From a virus, in IMG/VR virus record IMGVR_UViG_3300021378_000010, positions 36,570-100,569 of that record: DNA of 64,000 bases, one strand, 5' to 3'. The number at the start of each line of letters is the position of its first letter. Positions within the stretch are counted from its first letter, which is position 1. Below are positions 1-7,617 of this stretch, piece by piece. The notes beneath the pieces were generated by a model. It searched no databases, was not told where the DNA came from, and saw only the letters and a program-made list of their open reading frames with translations. The position numbers and the translations under genes are program-made.

Positions 1-1717
1 CAAGCTGTGGTACAATTCTAGAATTATAACCGCCAGGGGCTGTATATGAAGCACGCTCCTGCGGTACTTCAAAATAATTTGTAAACCAATTTGCAGCTTC
101 AAGTGAAGAACTAAAACTCGTATTTTTAAATCTTGTGCCAGTGTTTTCTTGATTAAAAGTGTATTCAAGTTGACCATCAACATTTGTCTGCCAATTTGGC
201 ACAGCCTGAACAAATGGATCTAATCTTCCTGCACCTTTATTATATTGGAATAATCCAAAACTATCTCCGTTGTCACCAATAGCTCCAGGTCTGAATGAAG
301 ATTCTCTATTGATGTTAGCCATGGCACCTATGGCTTGCTCGTGAGTTAATCCTGCATCTCTAAGCTTATCGTAAACTTGCTGTCTAGATATTCTTGTTTG
401 ACCTAACGTAGTATCTAACTGATCTGGATTTTCGTCATTACTGTTGAGTTCATCATCTCTTGAAGTATATCCAGCACTACCTAACAATCTTGTGTTTCGA
501 TAACCAACAGTAGAAGTAGATTTTTCCGGTGGTTCTGGAAGATCCGTACCAGCAGCAGGAAGAGCACCTCCTGGTGCTCTGGAAAGTTGGTTGGCAAGAA
601 AAATGACATTGTCAATAGCAACAAGTGCTCCTCTGACGCTCGTCTGAAGACCACCGCCAAAACTTGCTTGAAAATTTGCTTTTAGATTTGCATTGAAAGA
701 TGCTTGCATGTTAACATTAAAGGCTTTGAGGTTAAAGTCTTCATCACAAGTAATGTACGTATTTCTAGCAGATTTTATGTTGACGTTTGAAGAATTGGCT
801 TCAATTCTAATTTGCGCGCCTCTTGCTTGAATTTCTTCACTTGCATTGAGATTTATTTGACCACCAACTGAAAGTAAATGATTGCCATGAACAATTTGAA
901 CTAGGTCACCTTTAATTTGTTCAATTTTATTGCCTTCAACGTAAACGTGAGAATCGCCCATAATTGTTACAGAGCTTCTTCCACCGATATAAACCATGTT
1001 GTTTTCATCATTCACTTCGTAGTGATCTGATTTTGATTTATCTACTCTCGTTCCATTCGAGTCTATTTGTATAAATGACCCACGATGCCAAGCCATAAAA
1101 CGTTCTGCGCCTTCTGTAGAATCTAATTCTACAACAGTTTTTCCGTCTGGTGATTCGTAAACAACATTATCTGGATATTTAGCAGCGTATGCAGTAGAAG
1201 GTTCTGACCAAGTCGTAAAATTGCTAGGAGAGCTTGGATTTTGCGCAACTTTTACATTTAAAGCACGATTGTTTTCTTGCTCAAGAGGGTAATTTTCTTC
1301 TATGTATTCACCTCTAGCAAGATCGTGGTTTTGCGGTTTTCCGAAGTCTTCTGGTAGTGAACCTTTTGATCTGGAATTAGCATTTTCTTCGGGAAAATTT
1401 CCCCAACCGCTTCTTTCAGGATCAAGTATTTCGCTCATGAAGGTTGGTATCGTTCCAAGTATAAGAGGCTGTTGCGCATCACGTCCGTCTAAAAATACTC
1501 CTAAAACCCAATGGTTTTGCTGTGGAAGTACGTTCATTTGATAATTGCCCGCCACGCAAATAGCCCAAGGAAGATCTTCTGTGGGTATCTGATCGATTGT
1601 GCCATGAACACCAAACGCCCTAACTCTTACTCGAGATTCGTGTCTTTTATCAACTCTTTCTTCTACAACGCCAATAAAGAAAAGAGGATTTCGTATTCCT
1701 ACTCCAGTTTCAAACAT
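1..1717 (-). CDS. gp5: gp5-like baseplate hub / tail lysozyme (3' end outside the window)
   Basis: The frame stays open from ATG 1717 to the left edge, so the C-terminus is missing. The N-terminus has the gp5 OB-fold signature (GVVEERVDKRHESRVRVRAF, then DLPWAICV and VLGVFLDG). The middle is a beta-helix-like stretch with short repeated NVNIKS/NLKANFQ units. Towards the end of the visible part is a Phage_lysozyme2-type domain (LTHEQAIGAMANINRESSF, then DSFGLFQYN). T4 gp5 instead carries its lysozyme between the OB fold and the helix, so this is a rearranged hub-spike. The start overlaps the gp27-like stop (TAATG). It forms the central spike that pierces the envelope and probably degrades peptidoglycan. 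The assignment is firm; the domain limits are approximate. Confidence 0.85.
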   Translation of the reverse strand, partial: MFETGVGIRNPLFFIGVVEERVDKRHESRVRVRAFGVHGTIDQIPTEDLPWAICVAGNYQMNVLPQQNHWVLGVFLDGRDAQQPLILGTIPTFMSEILDPERSGWGNFPEENANSRSKGSLPEDFGKPQNHDLARGEYIEENYPLEQENNRALNVKVAQNPSSPSNFTTWSEPSTAYAAKYPDNVVYESPDGKTVVELDSTEGAERFMAWHRGSFIQIDSNGTRVDKSKSDHYEVNDENNMVYIGGRSSVTIMGDSHVYVEGNKIEQIKGDLVQIVHGNHLLSVGGQINLNASEEIQARGAQIRIEANSSNVNIKSARNTYITCDEDFNLKAFNVNMQASFNANLKANFQASFGGGLQTSVRGALVAIDNVIFLANQLSRAPGGALPAAGTDLPEPPEKSTSTVGYRNTRLLGSAGYTSRDDELNSNDENPDQLDTTLGQTRISRQQVYDKLRDAGLTHEQAIGAMANINRESSFRPGAIGDNGDSFGLFQYNKGAGRLDPFVQAVPNWQTNVDGQLEYTFNQENTGTRFKNTSFSSSLEAANWFTNYFEVPQERASYTAPGGYNSRIVPQL

Positions 1718-3087
1718 TAAGTGCTCCAATCATATTTTATTAGTCTCAAATTAGTTTTGAGCTCTTCTAGTTGAATACTGTGATTCGCAGTATGTACCAA
1801 ATAATTACCAGAAAGCTGTCTATTTTTACTTCTATTACTCTTAGAATTGAGTTCTTGTATTTCGAGGTTTACAACGCTTCCTGGTTTGATATCTAAACGA
1901 CCTCTTAATGAAACATTTATTGCCGTGCTATTTATATGATGATTATAAGATGTTCTCTGCTGAATTATGTTTCGAATAAACTGATCTGAGTTTAGCGCGC
2001 TAGGAATAGATCCCGCGCTCGAATAATCCTTAAAGACAATATATCGTTTTGCATTTTCTCTAGTAAAAGTATCACGTGTAAATTTTTCGGTATGAATATA
2101 TGATTCTGGAGTATGAGGCGCACCATTCATATCTAAAAAGTTCGCGTTGTCAAGATAGCTAAAATGTTGCGAATCTAATGAATTCACAGTTCTTCGAGTG
2201 AGATCAATTTCAATCACTCTGTTCATATATCCTCCAGAATACATGTCATCCGCAGTATCAACTCTGTTTGGATAATGTATTTTTTCAACACTCAAAATTT
2301 GTTGAGCAATGTCTCTTGGATCTTTACTTATTTGCGGCGCGTATACCAGTTTTAGAATTTCATTTTGTCTATTTGCATAGCTGATAAGATATTCATCTGA
2401 AACAAAATAAAAGTCGTCGAGAGTTTCGAAAAATCTGAAAGAACAAGAAGTAAATCCTTGACCACTAACATAAGCACGTGTTGAAAGAAAATACATCGCT
2501 TCTGTTGGGCTGTAATTTGGAATAATTCCATTGAGCTGTCCTTCAGTAGGCTGAACTATAAAACTTCTTTCAGTATTACCGATACCATATCTTTGACCAG
2601 CAAAAGGAAGCGATATTGCGTTGTTATCAGAAATGGGACTGAAGTATTTTTTGAAAATCTTTTTGACCATTCCACTTGCAGACGGATAAAAAGTTCCGTC
2701 TCGAATTGGTTCTACTATACGCCTTTTACTAGCTTCGAATGATATTCTTGAAACGAAATGAAGATAATATCCCAATCCATCATTTGCATCGTTTATAGTA
2801 ATATTATCAGCTTTGTACACTTGCAAATCTAGGGTTTTCTTTGTATCAGTATCGTTTGAACTCAATACAATAGTGAGTCTTTCTTCTCCTCGAATTGGAA
2901 AATCTTCTAACATTCCTACATTATCTGTAATTTTTATAGAACCATTATATGCAGCTGCTTCAATAGACTGAGAAAAGTTTATCTCAGTTACTAAAAGATC
3001 TATACGCTCACTTACTCTACCATCGTAACTAGTAAGAGTAACCTCATCAATACGCATTTTAGAAGGTGATGGAAGAGAATTACTCAT
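1717..3087 (-). CDS. gp27: gp27-like baseplate hub protein
   Basis: This 456-residue protein lies directly upstream of gp5, as in T4-like genomes, and overlaps it by the TAATG stop/start. The N-terminal half (RIDLLVTEINFSQSIEAAAY, then YNGSIKITDNVGML) resembles hub proteins of marine T4-like phages. Near the C-terminus SLRGRLDIKPGSVVNLEI resembles the beta-barrel of gp27 and VgrG-type hubs. It should trimerise, join the tail tube to the gp5 spike and act in the baseplate centre. T4 gp27 has 391 residues. I rely on position and overall pattern, because gp27 sequences diverge strongly. Confidence 0.75.
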   Translation of the reverse strand: MSNSLPSPSKMRIDEVTLTSYDGRVSERIDLLVTEINFSQSIEAAAYNGSIKITDNVGMLEDFPIRGEERLTIVLSSNDTDTKKTLDLQVYKADNITINDANDGLGYYLHFVSRISFEASKRRIVEPIRDGTFYPSASGMVKKIFKKYFSPISDNNAISLPFAGQRYGIGNTERSFIVQPTEGQLNGIIPNYSPTEAMYFLSTRAYVSGQGFTSCSFRFFETLDDFYFVSDEYLISYANRQNEILKLVYAPQISKDPRDIAQQILSVEKIHYPNRVDTADDMYSGGYMNRVIEIDLTRRTVNSLDSQHFSYLDNANFLDMNGAPHTPESYIHTEKFTRDTFTRENAKRYIVFKDYSSAGSIPSALNSDQFIRNIIQQRTSYNHHINSTAINVSLRGRLDIKPGSVVNLEIQELNSKSNRSKNRQLSGNYLVHTANHSIQLEELKTNLRLIKYDWST

Positions 3088-3337
3088 TTCTAATTGATTC
3101 TATAAATTCTTTTTCAATTTGAGGAAGAAACGCGCGATCTACTAAGAAAATTTCGCGTTTATTATCATTAAGCGATTTTTCATAATCATACACCCTATAA
3201 GGCTTCCATTCTTCAGGAATAATTCGTTTAATTACTATTCTTCTGCCAGCTTCAGTTCTTAGAATTACACGATCTTCTTTACGAAGAAAAATTGTTCTAA
3301 AACTGTTAGGAGAAATTTTTACTATATCTACTGCCAT
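3080..3337 (-). CDS. Small conserved baseplate-region protein, unrecognised
   Basis: An 85-residue protein whose ATG immediately follows the gp53 stop and whose stop overlaps the gp27-like start, so it is translationally coupled inside the baseplate operon. It is rich in basic and aromatic residues (RIVIKRIIPEEWKPYRVYDY) and has no signal or membrane segment. A structural or assembly role is inferred from position only. Confidence 0.7.
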   Translation of the reverse strand: MAVDIVKISPNSFRTIFLRKEDRVILRTEAGRRIVIKRIIPEEWKPYRVYDYEKSLNDNKREIFLVDRAFLPQIEKEFIESIRNE

Positions 3338-3715
3338 TTATACCTCTTTGTAGTAATATACTATGTTGTTTTCAGTATTTTCATCTCGTGTCCAGTCTAC
3401 AACTTCGTATCCGGTTTTTAGAGATTCAGTCTCATATTTGTTTATGAGATACTTGTGAAAGTCTTCTTCAGATAAAGACCATTGATGATATGGATCTACG
3501 ATGTTATTTGAAAGATAAACCAACCAAGTGTAATCCGTAGATCCATAGTAATGATAAGCAATATCTTCCGCCCTTTCACCTTCTTTTACCGTGTATGGAA
3601 GAAAGAGTAATGGATTGGTAGTAGTGCTTTTCAGAAACTTATTTCTTCTCGTGATGTCTTTTACACTTCTACCCTGATAGTTTATAGTCGGAAAATTTTC
3701 AAAATATTTGGCCAT
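3338..3715 (-). CDS. gp53: Baseplate wedge protein gp53
   Basis: A 125-residue homologue of T4 gp53 (196 residues). It opens with MAKYFENFPTINYQGRSVKD and carries the family core YTVKEGERAEDIAYHYYG followed by WLVYLSNNIVDPY, a LysM-like module typical of short marine versions. gp53 clamps neighbouring wedges together during baseplate assembly. It sits in the order gp48, gp53, ORF, gp27, gp5. The visible motifs are strong. Confidence 0.9.
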   Translation of the reverse strand: MAKYFENFPTINYQGRSVKDITRRNKFLKSTTTNPLLFLPYTVKEGERAEDIAYHYYGSTDYTWLVYLSNNIVDPYHQWSLSEEDFHKYLINKYETESLKTGYEVVDWTRDENTENNIVYYYKEV

Positions 3716-3717
3716 TA

Positions 3718-4830
3718 TTATCCTCCTGCTGGTGGCAAGGTTGTAGTAGTTATTGAAGGCGGTATAAGATCACCGGGTTTAGCAATGTCATTAGTAAGAT
3801 CACCAACTGTTAGTGGCGCTACGCTGCTCGAGCCGCCATAATCTTCAGCCGTGTGAATATCAAGTTCAAGTAGTTCGATATTTAAAGATACATTACTCGG
3901 TTTACCACCTTTGAGAATAGAAACGATACCGCCAGAGCCGTATTCCACGTTTACCGATCGAATCATTGAAGACTTAAACTTCACGAAGTAATCTGGATTT
4001 ACGCCAAGTAGATAAATGTCGACTATCGAAGGATATTTGAGATAAGCTTTGAAGTTAAAATTATCGGTTCCTAAAGTTTGATATGTTGGCAGTGAATTTT
4101 GCTTAAGCTTGTAAATTAATGCTTTCAATTTTTCCGAATCGTTTGCATTTTTTGGTGCCAGAGTCCAATTAAAACTGTGCTGTTTTAGTTCTACACCTTC
4201 AAAAGCAAGTGATGCTTTGGGGTTTACCGTAGAACCAGCTGCGCGGTCTGTAACTTGAGATATTCCAGCCGGTATTACAGAACGAAGTAAGTACATGATA
4301 TCGCGGCTTGCGCTTCCTACAGACTGATCTAGTATGTCACCTACAGCAGTACCTAAAGCTCCCATACCAGATGAATATATGTTTCCCATATTAGCATTAG
4401 CTGCATCTCTTCCTAATCCTTGAATGGCTGAAGGCATGCCTCGAAGTGTTAAATCTGATGACGAAAGACCTGATGCAGCACCGGCAATTGCTCCACCGAT
4501 TGCAGACTCTAAAGCACTTTGAGTAATTCCTTCAACACGAAGAATATCGTTATCTCTTAGATTTGCCGGTATCGGAAGTTCAATACCACTATAATTTGAA
4601 AGAAACGCTCCACCTCTACTTGCTATTCTTTGACTTCTTATGGTAGAACCGGTGCCAAGAGAAAGTAATCCTTGTTCTCCAGCTCGAGCATATTGGTATT
4701 GATATTCCTTGAATACCATAAGCATCGTATGCGGTCCTAGATTAGAAGGAAAACTAATTAGCTGAGAAGAGTTTTGATTTTTTCTTCTTTCACTAGAAAG
4801 TACAACTCCTGGTTTAGATGTCATCGGCAT
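3718..4830 (-). CDS. gp48: gp48-like baseplate tail-tube cap
   Basis: 370 residues, close to T4 gp48 (364). The N-terminus (ISFPSNLGPHTMLMVFKEYQ) and the C-terminal VNVEYGSGGIVSILKGG plus SLNIELLELDIHTAEDY fit gp48/tube-cap proteins. A Gly/Ala-rich segment (SAIGGAIAGAASGLSS) lies near residues 130-150. It caps the baseplate and starts the tail tube. First gene of the leftward structural operon, 33 bases downstream of a minus-strand late promoter. Confidence 0.85.
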   Translation of the reverse strand: MPMTSKPGVVLSSERRKNQNSSQLISFPSNLGPHTMLMVFKEYQYQYARAGEQGLLSLGTGSTIRSQRIASRGGAFLSNYSGIELPIPANLRDNDILRVEGITQSALESAIGGAIAGAASGLSSSDLTLRGMPSAIQGLGRDAANANMGNIYSSGMGALGTAVGDILDQSVGSASRDIMYLLRSVIPAGISQVTDRAAGSTVNPKASLAFEGVELKQHSFNWTLAPKNANDSEKLKALIYKLKQNSLPTYQTLGTDNFNFKAYLKYPSIVDIYLLGVNPDYFVKFKSSMIRSVNVEYGSGGIVSILKGGKPSNVSLNIELLELDIHTAEDYGGSSSVAPLTVGDLTNDIAKPGDLIPPSITTTTLPPAGG

Positions 4831-4844
4831 TTTGTTTCTTTCTG

Positions 4845-4852
4845 TATAAATA
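4845..4852 (+). promoter_or_regulatory. T4-type late promoter TATAAATA for the rightward tail operon
   Basis: An exact match to the T4 late -10 word, read by the gp55 sigma factor with the gp45 clamp. It lies about 40 bases before gp4. It faces the minus-strand late box at 4863-4870, so the two transcripts overlap at their 5' ends. Confidence 0.75.
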
Positions 4853-4862
4853 GTCTCATATT

Positions 4863-4870
4863 TATTTATA
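4863..4870 (-). promoter_or_regulatory. T4-type late promoter TATAAATA for the leftward baseplate operon
   Basis: Exact TATAAATA on the minus strand, 33 bases upstream of the gp48 start. Together with 4845-4852 it forms a crossed late promoter pair in a 46-base intergenic gap. Confidence 0.75.
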
Positions 4871-4888
4871 TCATAAGTGAGAAGTTAC

Positions 4889-5353
4889 TTGGCTAAAACC
4901 TATAAAGGAAGATTCAGACCGAATAATCCTGAGAAATATAAGGGTGATCCTACAAAGATTATCTACCGAAGTTCGTGGGAATTCAAGTTTTTTCGTTATG
5001 TGGATCAACATCCAGATGTGATGTGGTGGGCATCTGAAGAATATGTAATTCCTTATATGTCTCCAATAGATGGAAAAATGCACCGTTACTTTCCTGATGT
5101 AGTGATGAGAAAGAAAACTCCTGAAGGAAAATACGAAACGATAATGATAGAAATTAAACCGAATAGTCAGACAAAACCGCCTGATATATCAAAGAAAAAC
5201 GCAACAAAGAGTGGCAGAGTGTCAAGAAAGTACATAAACGAAGTAAAGACATATGGTACAAATGAAGCAAAATGGAAAGCAGCTGAACGCTATTGCGCAG
5301 AACGTGGCTGGACGTTTATGATAATGACCGAACATCATTTAGGAATCAAATAA
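4889..5353 (+). CDS. gp4: Head completion nuclease gp4 (gp50/gp4 family)
   Basis: About 154 residues, matching T4 gp4 (150). The core YKGDPTKIIYRSSWEFKFFR, then VIPYMSPIDGKMHRYFPDVV and MIEIKPNSQ, is the family signature; the E...D...E-x-K spacing resembles a PD-(D/E)XK nuclease. It acts on filled heads before tail joining. No ATG is available. GTG 4877 extends the frame but has no ribosome site; TTG 4889 follows GTGAGAAG and gives an MAKTYKGRF start like its relatives, so I prefer it. First gene of the rightward operon. Confidence 0.85.
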   Translation: MAKTYKGRFRPNNPEKYKGDPTKIIYRSSWEFKFFRYVDQHPDVMWWASEEYVIPYMSPIDGKMHRYFPDVVMRKKTPEGKYETIMIEIKPNSQTKPPDISKKNATKSGRVSRKYINEVKTYGTNEAKWKAAERYCAERGWTFMIMTEHHLGIK

Positions 5354-5961
5354 TGGCTGCAAAGATATTTGATGACATTTTGCTAAAGGGTATCAGATCT
5401 GGCCAAGTGCCAGCTCGTACACAAGCTGCGCGCGATTGGTATCGCGATCAAGCAAAGCTAGTAAGAAAATCAGAAGTAAAAGAAACACAACTAATTAGAG
5501 AAATGGGAAGTGATCGTTACGAAACTAGATTTAGACTCGGCCATATGTACATGTTTGGATATGATCCAAAACACAAAAGCACGCTTCCTTATTACGATAG
5601 ATTTCCACTAATATTTCCTATCAATAAAGCAAAAGGCGGATTTCTTGGTCTTAACTTTCATTATCTGCCGTTACAACTTAGGGCAAAGTTATTAGATTCA
5701 CTTTATGATGTCACATCAAATGATAAGTATGATGAAAATACCAAGTTACGATTATCTTATAGTATTTTGAGTAGCACAACCAAGTATAAAGAGTTCAAGC
5801 CAACCATCAAACATTATCTTGCAAACCACGTCAGAACAAAACTCGTATATGTACATCCTACAGAGTGGGACGTTGCTATTTTTCTACCGACAGCTCAGTT
5901 CCAAGGTGCAAGTCAAGCAAAAGTTTGGGCAGACTCCAAAAAAATTATAAGAGGAAAATAA
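5353..5961 (+). CDS. Conserved T4-like structural-operon protein, unrecognised
   Basis: 202 residues from the ATG that overlaps the gp4 stop (TAATG); the longer frame starting at 5293 lies inside gp4 and is not used. It contains YETRFRLGHMYMFGYDPKHK and then DRFPLIFPINKAKGGFLGLN, a pattern I associate with unnamed virion-operon proteins of marine T4-like phages. No transmembrane segment or enzyme motif is visible. A virion or assembly role is inferred from its position between gp4 and gp54. Confidence 0.75.
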   Translation: MAAKIFDDILLKGIRSGQVPARTQAARDWYRDQAKLVRKSEVKETQLIREMGSDRYETRFRLGHMYMFGYDPKHKSTLPYYDRFPLIFPINKAKGGFLGLNFHYLPLQLRAKLLDSLYDVTSNDKYDENTKLRLSYSILSSTTKYKEFKPTIKHYLANHVRTKLVYVHPTEWDVAIFLPTAQFQGASQAKVWADSKKIIRGK

Positions 5962-6723
5962 ATGCCTTTCAGTATTAATGAGTTCAAATCTAGAATAGAT
6001 CGCTTTGGCGGTCCTGCCAGAACTTCCTTATTCACAGTCGAGCTTATAAGCAGAAAGGGAAATCCTTATGTAAGAGATGATGAAATTCTTTTCTTTTGCA
6101 AAAACGTAACACTTCCCGGAATTAATATTGAAACTTTTTCACACAAACAAAATACTATGGACATTCCGCACGCGATGCCAGTTTCGATAAACTCAGAACC
6201 TCTTACGTGTGTTTTTATGCTCGATTCAGAACACCGCGTACTTAGTTTCTTTCATAGTTGGATGCAAAAAATCGTAAACTATAGTACTCAAGGAGGACTA
6301 TTTGCGTCGATTGATGATCAGCTTCCGTATGAACTTGGATACAAGGACGAATACTCTTGTCGTATGGTAATCAAATATTACACAACTAGTTCAAGTGAAA
6401 ACTCAGTAAGATATTATGAAGTAGTACTTGACGGCGTATATCCTACAACCGTACAAAGCTTAGATCTTGGATGGGAAAACAATGATAGCGTTGCGATGCT
6501 GCCTGTCGCGTTTTCTTATGATCGCATTCAATACTCTTCTGAAATACGAGGCATACCTTCAGAAAGAAATACTCGTGGTAATGGTCTAATAAAACTTCTT
6601 GCGAGTATCGGAGAAGTAGGACAACTTATAAACCAACAGTTAGTACCACAAAATATACAAGATGCAGTGAACAAATATACTCGTGTAAAAAACACATTCA
6701 ATCAATTGAGAAACTTATTTTAA
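5962..6723 (+). CDS. gp54: gp54-like baseplate tail-tube initiator (gp19 fold)
   Basis: 253 residues with the gp19/gp54 tail-tube signature: FGGPARTSLFTVEL near residues 15-28, then FFCKNVTLPGINIET, and C-terminal SLDLGWENNDSVAMLPVAFS. gp54 starts tube polymerisation on the gp48 cap; T4 gp54 has 320 residues. It follows the previous gene without a gap. The family is clear; whether it is strictly gp54 or another tube-fold paralogue cannot be settled by eye. Confidence 0.75.
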   Translation: MPFSINEFKSRIDRFGGPARTSLFTVELISRKGNPYVRDDEILFFCKNVTLPGINIETFSHKQNTMDIPHAMPVSINSEPLTCVFMLDSEHRVLSFFHSWMQKIVNYSTQGGLFASIDDQLPYELGYKDEYSCRMVIKYYTTSSSENSVRYYEVVLDGVYPTTVQSLDLGWENNDSVAMLPVAFSYDRIQYSSEIRGIPSERNTRGNGLIKLLASIGEVGQLINQQLVPQNIQDAVNKYTRVKNTFNQLRNLF

Positions 6724-6738
6724 TGGAGAAATTATAAA

Positions 6739-7446
6739 ATGGCAAAGAAACTTCCAAAAATTGATTTACCACTTTTTGAACTAGTGCTTCCATCAACAGG
6801 AAAAAAAATCAAGTATCGCCCCTTTACAGTAAAGGAAGAAAAGATTCTTCTAGTAGCTCAGGAGTCAAATGAACCTGAACAAACCATACTTTCTATAAAG
6901 CAGGTAATTAACAACTGTCTTATCGATATTGACGTTGAAAAGCTTGCGATGTTTGACCTCGAGTATGTAATTCTAGTACTTCGTTCTAAGTCTGTTGATA
7001 ATAATATCAAGTTTGCTATTAAGGATCCAGATACGAATGAAAGTGTAGAACTTGAAATTGATCTCAATGATGTTAAAGTTACAAAGGATGAAGAGCACAG
7101 CAATAAAGTAAAAATCAATGAAGATTACACGCTGTTTCTACGTTATCCAACAATTCAAGAATTTATCAAAATTGCTGGCGCTGATCCTAAAGACTCACTT
7201 ACGAGTTACTTCATCATGATTTCTTGCCTTGACAAGATTGCTTCTGAAAGTGAAGTATATAAGTTTTCAGATTACACTGATGAAGAGATTGATGATTTTA
7301 TGGAAAACTTACAAGGTGATATAATTAAAAAGATCCAAAAGTTTTTTGAAACTATGCCAAAGCTTCGACACGAAATGAAATACAAAAATAGCGAAGGTAA
7401 GGAACAAACCTTTGTGATTGAGGGAATGCGCAGTTTTTTTATCTAG
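6739..7446 (+). CDS. gp26: gp26-like hub assembly protein / tail assembly chaperone (G-like frame)
   Basis: 235 residues of the T4 baseplate-protein family that includes gp26. It opens KIDLPLFELVLPSTGKKIKY and has acidic YKFSDYTDEEIDDFMENLQ near the end. Ribosome site GGAG lies upstream of ATG 6739. The gene stops five codons after a run of seven T (7434-7440) in the phase of a canonical -1 slippery heptamer, and the next gene is the tape measure, as in the G/GT arrangement of many tailed phages. The shorter product would be the G-like chaperone, the frameshifted one the GT-like form. Confidence 0.8.
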   Translation: MAKKLPKIDLPLFELVLPSTGKKIKYRPFTVKEEKILLVAQESNEPEQTILSIKQVINNCLIDIDVEKLAMFDLEYVILVLRSKSVDNNIKFAIKDPDTNESVELEIDLNDVKVTKDEEHSNKVKINEDYTLFLRYPTIQEFIKIAGADPKDSLTSYFIMISCLDKIASESEVYKFSDYTDEEIDDFMENLQGDIIKKIQKFFETMPKLRHEMKYKNSEGKEQTFVIEGMRSFFI

Positions 7447-7616
7447 CGCTGTGCCATATCAGCCTGGGTGAATATTATAGAATGATATTTGCTTTGGCGC
7501 AGCACCATAAATACTCTATATCAGATATTGAAAATTTGATACCATACGAGCGAGATCTTTACTTTAGCATGTTAATCGAATTTATCAAAGAGCAAAAAGA
7601 AAAGAACGGAAAGTAA
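7440..7616 (+). CDS. -1 frame extension of the tail chaperone (GT-like C-terminal part)
   Basis: After a -1 slip on T TTT TTT at 7434-7440, reading continues for 58 codons to TAA 7614-7616, giving a 292-residue fusion. The extension (LALCHISLGEYYRMIFALAQ, then SISDIENLIPYERDLYFSML) is a plausible folded helical domain and ends one base before the tape measure ATG. A stand-alone start at ATG 7482 (44 codons) is possible but has no good ribosome site. The frame is seen directly; frameshifting is inferred from the heptamer and gene order. Confidence 0.65.
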   Translation, partial: YLALCHISLGEYYRMIFALAQHHKYSISDIENLIPYERDLYFSMLIEFIKEQKEKNGK

Positions 7617-7617
7617 T

